Counted from the stretch's first letter, positions 49,236 to 61,069 are shown. The stretch is DNA of 64,000 nt from Dehalococcoidia bacterium (GCA_022826965.1 JAJDTU010000005.1:124001-188000), one strand, 5' to 3'. Numbers and translations are program-made. The notes: a model not told the origin generated them from the letters alone.

Positions 49236-50663
49236 ATGACACGACCGCGCCGCGCCGCTGTTCCCGCCGGCGCCATCAGCGCCGTGGAGCCAAAATCCCT
49301 GGCCGACGAAGCCGGTCTGCGGCCCGGCGACCAGGTGCTCGCAGTTAACGGCCAATCGGTTCGCGACCCCGTGGACTACCGCTTCCAGACGACCGACAAT
49401 TTCGTCGAGCTAGAGGTGGTCCACGATGGCGAACTCGCGATGGTGGAGTTCGAAAAACCGACCGACGAACCGCTCGGTATCGAGTTCGAGGACGACGCAT
49501 TTGACGGCACTCGGATCTGCAACAACAAGTGCTTCTTCTGTTTCCTCAAGGGGTTGCCCAAGGGACTACGACGCCCGCTCTACATCAAGGACGACGATTA
49601 TCGGCTGTCTTTCCTACACGGCAACTTCGTCACCTTGACCAATCTCTCAGACGACGACTGGGTTCGCCTCGAGGAACAGCGGCTCAGTCCGCTGCATGTC
49701 AGCGTGCACGCCACCGACCTCGAACTGCGCCGCCAACTGCTCGGCAACCGCAATGCTCCCGACATTCTGGAGCAATTGCACCGCTTGGCTGATATGCGGA
49801 TCGAGGCGCACACGCAGGTCGTGCTCTGCCCCGGCGTCAACGACGGCGACGCGCTCGACCAGACAGTGTCCGACCTCTTGCGCCAGGAGAACGTTACTTC
49901 GATCGGCGTCGTACCCGTCGGCTCGTCGCTCGAGGGTGAGCAACGAATCAGCGACGAAGGCATGCGCGCTCACAGCCCGTTGGAGGCCAAACGAGTCGTC
50001 AAGCAACTGCGTCGCTGGCAGCGATTGGCCCGGACAGAGCGCGGCTCCTCTGTGGTGTTTCCCAGTGACGAGTTTTATCTGACCGCCGAGGCTCAGATCC
50101 CATCGACCCGGCGTTACGACGGCTTCCCGCAATGGGAGAACGGGATCGGGATGACGCGCACGCTGATCGACGATTGGCGCAAGACCCGAGGCAAGCTACG
50201 CGAGGGACGGCTCCACGTTTCCGCAGCTTCCGCGTTGATCGCCTGCGGGACTCTGATCGCACCAACCCTTCAGTCGCTTTGTGAAGAAGCTGCTGCACTG
50301 ACCGGTATCGACTTCACGATCGTGCCGATCGAGAATTCGCTGTTCGGTTCGCGGGTCAATGTCAGCGGGCTGATCCCGGGCCGGGACTTCCTCGCGGCGC
50401 TTGCAGCGGTCGACCTGCCACAGCACGTCTTTCTGCCGCGCGCATCGCTCGACTACTTCGGCGCGAAGTTCCTCGATGATCTGACGCCGCAGGAGCTGGA
50501 AGTTGGCCTCAATCGTCCGGTCTCGTTCGTCTATACGCTGTCGGAACTCCTAGAGTTGATCGTCGAGGGCGCCGACCAGCGAGGTTCCGGGAGCAGGCAG
50601 CCCGGGGCCAACGAACGATCGAACGGTCGTAGCTGGACGACGCCGGTGGTGGGGCAGACGTAG
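49236..50663 (+). CDS. DUF512 family protein with PDZ domain and radical-SAM-type cysteines
   Basis: In the 475-residue protein an N-terminal PDZ-like domain (about 10-50, SLADEAGLRPGDQVLAVNGQ) is followed by CNNKCFFC (C95, C99, C102). This matches the CxxxCxxC motif that binds the [4Fe-4S] cluster of radical SAM enzymes. A barrel-like segment follows (LSPLHVSVHATDLELRRQLLGN, then QVVLCPGVNDGDAL). The C-terminal DUF512 region has IPSTRRYDGFPQWENGIGM and ENSLFGSRVNVSGLIPG. The family is conserved in Clostridia, Chloroflexota and others, often next to the GTPase gene der, but its reaction is unknown to me. Here der is absent and glmS follows 8 bases later. Confidence 0.9.
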   Translation: MTRPRRAAVPAGAISAVEPKSLADEAGLRPGDQVLAVNGQSVRDPVDYRFQTTDNFVELEVVHDGELAMVEFEKPTDEPLGIEFEDDAFDGTRICNNKCFFCFLKGLPKGLRRPLYIKDDDYRLSFLHGNFVTLTNLSDDDWVRLEEQRLSPLHVSVHATDLELRRQLLGNRNAPDILEQLHRLADMRIEAHTQVVLCPGVNDGDALDQTVSDLLRQENVTSIGVVPVGSSLEGEQRISDEGMRAHSPLEAKRVVKQLRRWQRLARTERGSSVVFPSDEFYLTAEAQIPSTRRYDGFPQWENGIGMTRTLIDDWRKTRGKLREGRLHVSAASALIACGTLIAPTLQSLCEEAAALTGIDFTIVPIENSLFGSRVNVSGLIPGRDFLAALAAVDLPQHVFLPRASLDYFGAKFLDDLTPQELEVGLNRPVSFVYTLSELLELIVEGADQRGSGSRQPGANERSNGRSWTTPVVGQT

Positions 50664-50671
50664 GGCTTCGT

Positions 50672-52528
<1,857 letters not shown>

Positions 52529-52639
52529 TCTCGGTTCGACAAATCGACTGCGTCCGGCGAACCGCGCGAATCCTGAACGCGGTGATATCCTGCGCGCGCG
52601 AGCCGTGAACGTCCCAACCAGCACTCGCGGGCTTCCTCT

Positions 52640-54934
52640 ATGACCTCAGACTCCAGCCACATCGTCTGGTTCGCCGAAGTCGGACGGGATGATGTCTCGC
52701 TCGTCGGTGGCAAGGGAGCGAACCTGGGCGAACTCACCCAGGCCAACATCCCCGTTCCGCCGGGATTCGTGGTCACGACCCACGCCTATCGCCAGTTCAT
52801 CGATGACAGCGGTCTGAGTCACACGCTCCGGCGCCTGCTTCGCGGCCTCAACGTAGACGATGACGAGCAGCTCAACAGAGTCGCCGATGCCGTGCAGCAT
52901 GCGATCGAGCAGGCCGAAATGCCCGCCCAGATGCAGGAAGAGATCACCGCGGCCTACGGGCAACTCGGCGAAGGCCCTGTGGCGGTCCGCAGCTCAGCAA
53001 CGGCCGAGGATCTGGCCGAGGCGTCGTTCGCCGGTCAGCAGGCCACGTTCCTGAACATTGAAGGCGGAGTCAACGTCGTCGAGGCGGTGCAACGCTGTTG
53101 GGCCTCGCTCTTCGAGCCGAGGGCCATCTTCTATCGAGAGCAGGCCGGCTGGGGCCACCTCGACGTGGACCTGGCGGTACCGGTGCAACGCATGGTCCAG
53201 AGCCAATCCTCGGGAGTAATGTTCACCGTCGATCCGATGACCAACGATGCCAACCGGGTCGTCATCGAAGCGGCATTCGGGCTTGGCGAGGCTGTCGTCG
53301 GAGGGCTGGTCTCACCGGATCATTTCGAGGTAGACAAGGCCGCCGGGAGCATCCTCGAGCGCCAGATATTCATGCAGGATCGAAGACTCGTCCGCTCACC
53401 CGACGGACTGATCGACCCGGTACACGGCCCGAACGTCTGGCAGGAACTGTCCGAGGCCGAGGGATCCGAGCCGAAGCTGGATGACGAACAGGTCGTCGCA
53501 CTATGCGCGATCGGCAAGCGGATCGAGTCGCATTACGGTTCGCCTCAGGACATCGAGTGGGGATGGGCGGACGGCCAGTTCTACCTGCTCCAGACGCGTC
53601 CGATCACGACGGTCGCGCCGCCTGCCAGGACCAACGGAGAAAACCCCGCGCCGACTCCGAGCGCGGAGCCGATCCTTGACGGCTCGCCCGCGTCGCCGGG
53701 AATAGCCACGGGGAAGATTCGGGTCATCGTCGACGCGCGAGAGACCGCCAGCATCGGCGAGGGCGATGTGCTGGTCGCGGAAATGACCACGCCCGACTTC
53801 GTTCCGGCCATGAAGCGCGCCGCGGCGATCATCACCGAGCGCGGCGGGCGAACCTGTCACGCGGCGATCATCTCGCGCGAACTCGGAGTGCCATGTGTCG
53901 TCGGAGCATCCGGCGCTGCCAAACTGGCAGAGGGTCGCGAGGTCACGGTCGACGGCGCCAACGGGTTGATCTACGACGGCGTCCTGACCGAACTGCTCGA
54001 CTGGTGGCACGACCGTGAGGATGAGCTGTACGCCCCGATTGCGACCGAGACCAAGCTGTACGTCAACCTCGCCGAACCCGAGATCGCGGACCGGGTCGCC
54101 GACCGCGACGTTGACGGTGTGGGCCTGTTGCGGGCCGAGTTCATCATCGCCCGTCTTGGCGAGCACCCCCGTAACTTCATCAATACCGGTCGCCAGGACG
54201 AATACGTACGCCGGCTGGCAGAGGGCATGCGTAAGATTGCGTCCGCCTTCGATCCGCGCCCGGTCGTCTACCGCGCCACCGACTTCAAGACGAACGAATA
54301 CGCCAACTTGACCGGCGGCGGAATCTACGAGCCGGACGAAGAGAACCCGATGATCGGCTATCGCGGCGCCGCGCGATACATCCGCGAGCCCGACCTGTTT
54401 GAGTTGGAACTGCGCGCGCTAGAGCACGTCCGCGAGGACCACACCAATCTGCACCTGATGATTCCCTTCGTCCGCACACCGGACGAAATGGACCAGGTTG
54501 TGCAGCAGGTCGATGAGTACGGGCTCGAACGCCACGCCGATACGCCGGGCGGATTCCAGCTTTGGATGATGGTAGAGGTGCCGTCCAACGTCTGGCTGCT
54601 CGACGAGTTCATCGACTGCGGTATCGATGGCGTATCAATCGGTTCCAACGACCTGACCCAACTCACGCTCGGCATCGACCGAGACTCCGAGCGCTTTGCC
54701 GATACCTTCGACGAACGCAACCCGGCGGTACTCAAGGCCATCGAGCACGTGATCACTACCGCCAAGCGACGCGGGATCACCGTCTCGGTCTGCGGCCAGG
54801 GTCCTTCGGAACATCCCGACCTCGCTCAGCGTCTTGTTGACTGGGGGATCACCTCGATATCTGTGACCCCCGATGTGATCGAGCAGACCCGCCGTCTGGT
54901 CGCCAACGCCGAAGCTCAACGTCAACGTCGCTAG
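52640..54934 (+). CDS. ppsA: Phosphoenolpyruvate synthase (pyruvate, water dikinase)
   Basis: PpsA forms PEP from pyruvate and ATP for gluconeogenesis. The 764-residue chain has the ATP-grasp N-domain (VGGKGANLGELTQ; VAVRSSATAEDLAEASFAGQ) and the swivelling phosphohistidine domain with His407 in GGRTCHAAIISRELGVPCV. The PEP/pyruvate barrel shows GVGLLRAEF, GSNDLTQLTLGIDRDSE, and catalytic Cys718 in SVCGQGPS. It is slightly shorter than the E. coli enzyme (792). PPDK is less likely because of the VPCV and GLLRAEF context and length. It has a 111-base upstream gap after glmS and no clear ribosome-binding site. Confidence 0.93.
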   Translation: MTSDSSHIVWFAEVGRDDVSLVGGKGANLGELTQANIPVPPGFVVTTHAYRQFIDDSGLSHTLRRLLRGLNVDDDEQLNRVADAVQHAIEQAEMPAQMQEEITAAYGQLGEGPVAVRSSATAEDLAEASFAGQQATFLNIEGGVNVVEAVQRCWASLFEPRAIFYREQAGWGHLDVDLAVPVQRMVQSQSSGVMFTVDPMTNDANRVVIEAAFGLGEAVVGGLVSPDHFEVDKAAGSILERQIFMQDRRLVRSPDGLIDPVHGPNVWQELSEAEGSEPKLDDEQVVALCAIGKRIESHYGSPQDIEWGWADGQFYLLQTRPITTVAPPARTNGENPAPTPSAEPILDGSPASPGIATGKIRVIVDARETASIGEGDVLVAEMTTPDFVPAMKRAAAIITERGGRTCHAAIISRELGVPCVVGASGAAKLAEGREVTVDGANGLIYDGVLTELLDWWHDREDELYAPIATETKLYVNLAEPEIADRVADRDVDGVGLLRAEFIIARLGEHPRNFINTGRQDEYVRRLAEGMRKIASAFDPRPVVYRATDFKTNEYANLTGGGIYEPDEENPMIGYRGAARYIREPDLFELELRALEHVREDHTNLHLMIPFVRTPDEMDQVVQQVDEYGLERHADTPGGFQLWMMVEVPSNVWLLDEFIDCGIDGVSIGSNDLTQLTLGIDRDSERFADTFDERNPAVLKAIEHVITTAKRRGITVSVCGQGPSEHPDLAQRLVDWGITSISVTPDVIEQTRRLVANAEAQRQRR

Positions 54935-55020
54935 CCTCGGCCCCGCCGCGATATAGAGTGACGGCGAGCCTGTCCGACAGAACTTGGGCGTCGGTCCAAT
55001 AGGCAGGCGGCTGGAGACGA

Positions 55021-56910
55021 ATGGGCAGTCGGGTCGGTTCCATCGCGATCCTCATGGTCATCGGTGGCATCGTCGCTGCCGTCGTCATTGTCATCAGCCG
55101 CCTCGACCTGCTCGATACCGGCGAACCGGATGCGCCGGTCATGGTCCTCTCGATCGACGAGGGCGAACTCGTCCTGCTCAACGAGCCGCTCAGCATCACG
55201 GTCACGATCTCGTCGGGCAACCCAATCACCACACTTGAGTTGTTCGTTGACGAGATCTCAATCTTCTCGACGCTGCCCGCCTACTCGGCCGATCGGGGCA
55301 CCTGGATTGGTTCATTCGTCTGGACGCCGGAACGCCTCGGCTTCGCGGACATCACGGTCGTCGCGCTCGACGATCAGGGCGTGGAGTCTGTGCGCACCAT
55401 CAAGGTCGAAGTGACTGACGACCAGGCGCGAGTCGCCGCCGCGCTGCGGGTCCAGGTGTTGGGCATCGCTCCGCTCCAACGGTTTCTCTCGGGAACTGAG
55501 ATACATATCGCGATTTCGGCGACCGGCAACCAGCCAATCGAGCGATTCGACATGTTGGTCAACGGAGAGTTCGTCGCTTCGGTGACGCCGGTGCGAAATG
55601 AGGATGGACAGTACATCGCCGCCTTCATATGGACGCCATCCAACACCGGCGAAGTCGAAGTCACGATCGTGGCCATCGACGCGAGTGGAAGGCAGGAATC
55701 CGAAACCATCCCCGTGTTGCTCGTCCCTCAGGACGGTTCGGCGCCGACCCGGGAAGCGCAAGACGAAGCGGGGCCAGAGCCCGAGTCGGATTCTTCAGAG
55801 GAAGATGCAACAGTCGGCGTTGGAGAGGCAAGGATCGAATCGCCCCAGGACGGCCAACGGTTCACCCTTGATTCGGACCTCTCGATCGATGTCAAACTGG
55901 CCGCTCGAAACGTCGGCGCCGTGGCCAGCGCGCTTCTCTACATCACGCCGGTCGCGCCCGACAACACGCTCGGCAGTTCGGTCCTGATCCACTCCTCTGA
56001 AGGTCACGCCCCCGGGGACTATAGCGAGCGCATCACCGATGTCGAGCGCTGGATCACGAGCTCCGGCTCGTACGAGCTGCAACTGGTGGTGTTCACTCCT
56101 GACGATGAGCGCTACGACGACCGGATCATGATTCGCGTCGTCGCCGTTGCCGATGGCGGCGATGACCGGAGCGACGAACTCCAGCAGGACGACGAGCCGC
56201 CGGCCGGCGACCAAATCGACCTGGCGATCGTGACGGCGCGCCAGGCCGAGGATGATCGCCAACGGCTCAACGTGTCAATCAAGAACCAGAGCACGGTCGA
56301 CATCGAGCGCACCGACGTCGTGATCACCGTGGTCGACGCCCGCGACGGGGCCGAACTGGCCAGCGCTGCCGTGACACTTGGCATTGAGTCGGATGCGCTA
56401 CGGACGATCCCGCTCGACCTTGACCTCGAACCGGCCGTTGACGTCGAGGCATTTGTATTGCTTGAGGCTCTGGTCGACACCGACACCAGCAACAACCGGT
56501 TGTCGATCACGCTGACCGGACCGCCGGAAGATCAGCCTGAACGCGGGCAAGACGACCAAGCCGACCAGCAAGAGTCGCAGGGTCAGCCCGAGCCGGCCGG
56601 GCCGAGTCCTGACCTCACGTTCCTTGATGTTCAGGCCACCAACGACGGCTACATCCTGATGACCGTCATCAACAGTGGCGCCGGAACGGCTGAGACGTTC
56701 TTCATCGTGATCACCGATCAATCCGGGGAACAGCTGGAGACAATCTCGCGCCGCGACGGCGACGCGCAGGCGCTTGGCCCCGGGGACACCGAGATCCTCA
56801 CCAGCCTGCAGCCCCATTCCGGGACCGTGAACATCACCGTCGTCGTGGGCGGCGACTCGGTCGAAGAGGAACTGGACAACAATCGGATCACGTTCCAGAT
56901 ACCCGGCTAG
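55021..56910 (+). CDS. Membrane-anchored protein with Ig-like and CARDB-like repeats
   Basis: I do not recognise a named family. The 629-residue protein has one N-terminal membrane helix (about 7-26) and a long extracytoplasmic part. Beta-rich Ig-like repeats lie at about 40-130 and 140-235; both contain a FVWTPE/FIWTPS turn and a DITVVALD/EVTIVAID strand. A third beta region spans about 265-375. Two CARDB-like domains lie at about 400-505 and 530-629; each ends with a D-N-N-R turn (DTSNNRLSITL, ELDNNRITFQI). Acidic, Gln/Pro-rich linkers join them. Such architecture suits adhesion or a scaffold at the cell surface. GGAG lies 4 bases before the ATG. It is probably monocistronic. Confidence 0.82.
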   Translation: MGSRVGSIAILMVIGGIVAAVVIVISRLDLLDTGEPDAPVMVLSIDEGELVLLNEPLSITVTISSGNPITTLELFVDEISIFSTLPAYSADRGTWIGSFVWTPERLGFADITVVALDDQGVESVRTIKVEVTDDQARVAAALRVQVLGIAPLQRFLSGTEIHIAISATGNQPIERFDMLVNGEFVASVTPVRNEDGQYIAAFIWTPSNTGEVEVTIVAIDASGRQESETIPVLLVPQDGSAPTREAQDEAGPEPESDSSEEDATVGVGEARIESPQDGQRFTLDSDLSIDVKLAARNVGAVASALLYITPVAPDNTLGSSVLIHSSEGHAPGDYSERITDVERWITSSGSYELQLVVFTPDDERYDDRIMIRVVAVADGGDDRSDELQQDDEPPAGDQIDLAIVTARQAEDDRQRLNVSIKNQSTVDIERTDVVITVVDARDGAELASAAVTLGIESDALRTIPLDLDLEPAVDVEAFVLLEALVDTDTSNNRLSITLTGPPEDQPERGQDDQADQQESQGQPEPAGPSPDLTFLDVQATNDGYILMTVINSGAGTAETFFIVITDQSGEQLETISRRDGDAQALGPGDTEILTSLQPHSGTVNITVVVGGDSVEEELDNNRITFQIPG

Positions 56911-56942
56911 GCAATCGTTTCGATATTTCGCCTTCGCGAATA

Positions 56943-56971
56943 TTGATAAAAGTTCCGCATCAACGTAAATT
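56943..56971 (+). promoter_or_regulatory. Promoter upstream of dnaG
   Basis: TTGATA (56943-56948) and TAAATT (56966-56971) are separated by exactly 17 bases, the best promoter match in the window. The region is AT-rich against a GC-rich background. An imperfect palindrome just upstream (ATATTTCGC, CTT, GCGAATAT) overlaps the -35 and could be an operator. Transcription should begin near 56978. Confidence 0.65.
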
Positions 56972-56977
56972 TGCCGT

Positions 56978-57031
56978 ATGCCCTCTCGGTCCCTCGTCAC
57001 TCGCCTGCCGGGTTGCTGCGTATGTCGGTAG
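56978..57031 (+). CDS. Possible 17-codon leader ORF overlapping the dnaG start
   Basis: An ATG at 56978, at the predicted transcription start of the promoter above, opens a 17-residue frame (MPSRSLVTRLPGCCVCR) that stops at 57029-57031. The stop is 9 bases into dnaG, whose ATG at 57022 lacks a good ribosome-binding site. A leaderless upstream ORF could feed ribosomes into dnaG by coupling. Short ORFs arise by chance, so this is a hypothesis. Confidence 0.3.
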   Translation: MPSRSLVTRLPGCCVCR

Positions 57032-58890
57032 CCGAGGAGATCAAGGCGAAGGTCGATATCGTCGACCTGATCGCCGCCGAGGTCCAGCTCAAGCGGAGCG
57101 GCTCCTCCTTCAAGGCTCCCTGTCCCTTCCACGCCGAGAAGACGCCCTCGTTCATTGTCAATCCCGACCGCCAGACCTGGCACTGCTTCGGCGCATGCTC
57201 CGAAGGCGGCGACATCTTCAGCTGGGAAATGAAGCGGCACAACGTCGACTTCCGTGAAGCGCTGCAGCGTCTGGCCCAGCGCGCCGGCGTCCAGCTCCGG
57301 CCGCGGACGCCCGAGCAGGCGCAGAGAGACGAGCAGCGGCAACGCCTGATCCGCGCCAACGACGCGGCGCTGCACTTCTGGCGCGCGCAGCTGCAGGACG
57401 GGTCGACAGGGCGCGAGGCGCAGGACTATCTGCGCGAGCGGGGGATTTCGACGGATGCCGCGCAGCGCTTCAACCTGGGCCTGGCCGGCTCGGCGCCCGA
57501 CGCCTTGGCCCACCACCTCTCGGCCCGCGGCCATCGAGCTGACGATGCCGAGGCGGCTGGTCTCATCTTGAACACTGAGAACGGCCCCCGCGATCGATTC
57601 CGCGACCGACTGATCTTCCCAATCCGCAGTGCACGCGGAGAGACTGTGGGGTTCGGTGGCCGCACCCTGATCGACGAGCCGGCCAAGTACATCAACACGC
57701 CCGAATCCGACCTCTTCCGCAAGCGGGACTTGCTCTACGGTCTCGACCTGGCTCGCTCGGCCATCCGTGAATCCGGATCGGTGATCATCGTCGAGGGCTA
57801 CACGGATGTGATCAGCGCACACGAGTACGGCAGCCCGAACGCCGTCGCCTCGATGGGCACCGCCTTGACGGAGACGCAGATTGGTCTCATCAAGCCGCTC
57901 GCGAGCGATGTCCGTCTGGCGCTCGACCCGGACGCCGCCGGCCAGGCAGCGGCGCGCCGCGGCATTGATACCGCACGGCAGGCGATTGGCGCAGAGCAGC
58001 GCGTCGCGACCGACCTCCACCGCGTCGGCGTCCTACAGAATCAGCTCTCCAATGACATCAGGATCATTCCCTTGCCCGAGGGCCGGGATCCGGACGACCT
58101 GATTCGATCCGAGCCCGAACTCTGGCAACGGCTCGTCGAGACCGCTCCGACCTTCCTCGACTGGCTCGTCGATCATGCGAGGGGCCGCCACGACCTGGAC
58201 AGCCCGCGAGGGCGAGCCGACTTCATCGACTATCTGATGCCCACGATCCGCACGATCGGTCACGCCGTGATGCGCGAGGAGTATGTCCGTCGCGTCGCTG
58301 CCTGGGCACGAGTGGACCCGACATCGCTGCTAACGCGATACTCCGCCCCCAGTCCGTCCCGGAACGGCTCGATGTCGCCGGCCGCGCGTGAAACCGGCCG
58401 CCAGCGAGACCGCCAACAGACGTTCATCGTGCAGGTAGCGCTCAGACACGTGTCTGCCTGCGACCGCATTGACCATGGAGTCCTCGAATTGATCGATGAC
58501 TCCGAGGATCGCGCGATCCTCATCGCGAGGATCGAATCGCCCGAAACGTCTTGGGCTGACCACTTGACAGACTCTGCGGAGAGAATCTCGCAATTGTTAC
58601 GTGACGCGAAGCATCTTCCGCCCTACAGTGACGCGGAAGCCAGCGCGGCCGTCGAGGATGCCGCCAATCGCATTCGCAGGAATCGCAGCAAAGAGGGCCT
58701 TCGCCTGAAAAACCTTGAGATTGGTGAGCACGAACGCGAACTCGGCGCCGACGAGCTCGCTCGCGCTGCCGTGCTCCTGGACAACAGTGAGCTTTGCGAT
58801 CCCGACCTCGAAGAGGCCGCAGGAACAGTCGTACACGCCAGAGACGAAGCCAGGAATCTGCATCAAGCCTCCCGTACGCGGGCGGATTGA
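57022..58890 (+). CDS. dnaG: DNA primase
   Basis: DnaG makes RNA primers at the replication fork. In the 622-residue form from ATG 57022 the CHC2 zinc domain has CPFHAEKTPSF with Cys34 and His37, then Cys55 and Cys59 in CFGACSEGGD. The spacing matches the family apart from an extra residue (CFGAC rather than CFGC). The RNA polymerase domain contains GFGGRTL and YGLDLARSAI, and the Toprim motif VEGYTDVISAHEYG with ALDPDAAG. The C-terminal helicase-interacting region is divergent. An in-frame TTG at 56971 overlaps the -10 box, so it is rejected as start. rpoD follows, the typical dnaG-rpoD pair, here without rpsU. Confidence 0.96.
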   Translation: MSVAEEIKAKVDIVDLIAAEVQLKRSGSSFKAPCPFHAEKTPSFIVNPDRQTWHCFGACSEGGDIFSWEMKRHNVDFREALQRLAQRAGVQLRPRTPEQAQRDEQRQRLIRANDAALHFWRAQLQDGSTGREAQDYLRERGISTDAAQRFNLGLAGSAPDALAHHLSARGHRADDAEAAGLILNTENGPRDRFRDRLIFPIRSARGETVGFGGRTLIDEPAKYINTPESDLFRKRDLLYGLDLARSAIRESGSVIIVEGYTDVISAHEYGSPNAVASMGTALTETQIGLIKPLASDVRLALDPDAAGQAAARRGIDTARQAIGAEQRVATDLHRVGVLQNQLSNDIRIIPLPEGRDPDDLIRSEPELWQRLVETAPTFLDWLVDHARGRHDLDSPRGRADFIDYLMPTIRTIGHAVMREEYVRRVAAWARVDPTSLLTRYSAPSPSRNGSMSPAARETGRQRDRQQTFIVQVALRHVSACDRIDHGVLELIDDSEDRAILIARIESPETSWADHLTDSAERISQLLRDAKHLPPYSDAEASAAVEDAANRIRRNRSKEGLRLKNLEIGEHERELGADELARAAVLLDNSELCDPDLEEAAGTVVHARDEARNLHQASRTRAD

Positions 58891-58942
58891 TGCTGAACAC
58901 ATGCTCCGACGTACGGGGACCAGCTGAGAAGGGACCACAACC

Positions 58943-61051
58943 ATGGTGATCGCTCGAAAGGCCGCCGCCGGTGCAACAGCGGAAGTCGCTCCGCCAACGA
59001 CTGGGTCTCCGACCGACGCGAAGTCGAGTCCAGCCGCGAGCTCCAATGCCAACGGCGCGGGACCAGTAGTCGGCAAGGGTTCGGGCGGTCGCAAGAAGTC
59101 TTCGCCGGTCGCAACTGCCGACGTTCTAGCGGTCCGCGCGCGCGAGGCGGATGTCACAGCTCACCTCGTCGGCAATCTTCGCCAACTGGTGCGCGATCAG
59201 CTCGGCGATCGCCGAGTGACCGCAGAAGCGCCGGGACAGCGCAAGCCTCGAGCAGTCGCCAAGTCCGAAGAGGAAGCACGCGTCCGAGCACTCACTGCTC
59301 CGGTCGACGAGTTCTCGATGCCCGCCGGTCGCCGAACGATCAACCTGGCCGAGCAACCGAAGCGAACCACGAAGAAGTCAACCAAGGCGGCGCCAACACC
59401 GAAGAAGGCGGCCGAACGTCGCAACCAGGCCAAGATGCACGAGGAGCGCCAGATCTCCCATGCCTCGGTGGCCAGCTTCACGCTGACCGGCGAGGAGTCC
59501 GAGGAAGAGGTCACCTCGCTGGGTGAGCTGCTCGGCGTCCTCGATCGGCCGCTGCAGCCCAAGCCGGAGCCCAAGCCCAAGCAGACCGGTCGCCGAGGCC
59601 GGGGCGGCAAGTCCCGCGGTCGCGGTCGCGGCAAGGGCAAGTCGGAGCCGGCCCCGCCGCCGACACCCTCGGTCGACCTCTACGGGCGGAGCAAGGAAGT
59701 CAGCTCCCGCCGCATCATCGAGATGCGCAAGGAAGGCCGCCAGAGCGTTCACGAGGAGGCCGAAGGCGTCGACGATCCGGTGCGTATGTATCTGCGCGAA
59801 ATCGGACGCGTGAACCTGCTCACCGCGCAGGATGAGCGTCATCTCTCCCGCCAGATGGAGGAAGGCAACTGGATCCGCGACTTCGAGGAAGAATGGCGCA
59901 TCCTCAACGGTCGCTGGCCAACCGCCATTGAGATCACCATCTTCCTGCTGCTGCAGCTTGAATCGTTGCTGCCCGAAATCGCCATCATCGCGGAGGAGAT
60001 CGGCAAGTCGGAACTGTCGCTCTTCGACCTGACCAAGGATGCCGACTTCCGAGACCGGGTCGACCAGGAGATGGACCCGGACTTGCGCGAGGCGTTGATC
60101 AATCGCTTCCAGCCGGTCGACGAAGAGTACGACGAAGCTCGGGCCGAGGAGCGCCTGGTGCAGGTCTCGGTCGTGACTCACATCTTTGACCAGCGGCATG
60201 TCCGCCACCTGCTGCGCACCGCCGGCGGCGTGGACGAGCTGATTCCTTGTCCCTCCGATCTGGATTCCAGGCTCGAGCCGATCAGCCTGCGTTGCGAGCG
60301 TCACGTCGGCGTGCTGAAGGAAGACGCCTACCTCTCCGAGAAGCGACTGACCGAAGCCAACCTGCGGCTCGTCGTCTCGGTCGCGAAGAAGTACATCGGT
60401 CGCGGAATGTCGATGCTGGATCTGATCCAGGAAGGCAACATCGGCCTGGTCCGCGCGGTCGAGAAGTTCGACTACCGCAAGGGCTACAAGTTCTCGACTT
60501 ATGCCACCTGGTGGATTCGTCAGGCGATCACGCGCGCGATTGCGGATCAGGCCCGCACGATCCGGATTCCCGTGCATATGGTCGAGACGATCAACAAGCA
60601 GGTCCGCGTCTCGCGACGGCTCGTCCAGGAACTGGGCCGTGAGCCGACGTACGAGGAAATCGGCCAGGGCATGGGCGTCGACGCGCAGCGCGTCCGAGAG
60701 ATCATCAAGGTCTCACAGGAACCGGTTTCGCTCGAGACGCCGATCGGGGAAGAAGACGACAGCCACCTCGGCGACTTCGTTGAGGACGAGAAGATGGTCG
60801 CGCCCGACGCGGCGGCCGGCCAACAGCTGCTCAAGGAAACCGTCAGCGCCGTGCTCGGTTCGCTGTCGCCGCGCGAACGCCAGGTGCTCGAGTTGCGCTT
60901 CGGGCTCGGCGACGGTCGCGCGCGCACGCTCGAGGAGGTAGGCCGCGACTTCGACGTGACCCGCGAGCGCATCCGTCAGATAGAGGCCAAGGCACTACGC
61001 CAGCTCCGTCACCCCACCCGCGCCACCCGACTGCGCGACTACATCGAGTAG
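58943..61051 (+). CDS. rpoD: Primary sigma factor with long basic N-terminal extension
   Basis: This is a sigma-70 class housekeeping factor of 702 residues. Region 1.2 is [12 protein letters not shown] (277-288). Regions 2.1-2.4 run from [18 protein letters not shown] through [19 protein letters not shown] to [20 protein letters not shown]. Region 3 includes [13 protein letters not shown]. Region 4 has [15 protein letters not shown] and the helix-turn-helix [25 protein letters not shown]. The first 250 residues are low-complexity, rich in Ala/Pro/Lys, with a [22 protein letters not shown]-like basic stretch at about 207-235. This replaces a normal acidic region 1.1. It follows dnaG after 52 bases. 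Confidence 0.96.
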   Translation: MVIARKAAAGATAEVAPPTTGSPTDAKSSPAASSNANGAGPVVGKGSGGRKKSSPVATADVLAVRAREADVTAHLVGNLRQLVRDQLGDRRVTAEAPGQRKPRAVAKSEEEARVRALTAPVDEFSMPAGRRTINLAEQPKRTTKKSTKAAPTPKKAAERRNQAKMHEERQISHASVASFTLTGEESEEEVTSLGELLGVLDRPLQPKPEPKPKQTGRRGRGGKSRGRGRGKGKSEPAPPPTPSVDLYGRSKEVSSRRIIEMRKEGRQSVHEEAEGVDDPVRMYLREIGRVNLLTAQDERHLSRQMEEGNWIRDFEEEWRILNGRWPTAIEITIFLLLQLESLLPEIAIIAEEIGKSELSLFDLTKDADFRDRVDQEMDPDLREALINRFQPVDEEYDEARAEERLVQVSVVTHIFDQRHVRHLLRTAGGVDELIPCPSDLDSRLEPISLRCERHVGVLKEDAYLSEKRLTEANLRLVVSVAKKYIGRGMSMLDLIQEGNIGLVRAVEKFDYRKGYKFSTYATWWIRQAITRAIADQARTIRIPVHMVETINKQVRVSRRLVQELGREPTYEEIGQGMGVDAQRVREIIKVSQEPVSLETPIGEEDDSHLGDFVEDEKMVAPDAAAGQQLLKETVSAVLGSLSPRERQVLELRFGLGDGRARTLEEVGRDFDVTRERIRQIEAKALRQLRHPTRATRLRDYIE

Positions 61052-61069
61052 TCACTACGGACCTCGAAC

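Noticed and set aside
56971-57021. TTG start for dnaG at 56971
   Set aside because: The codon overlaps the -10 box of the dnaG promoter and the added residues are not primase-like.
56398-58020. A 540-codon minus-strand frame opposite dnaG
   Set aside because: It spans the dnaG promoter and two unrelated genes on the other strand; no family features.
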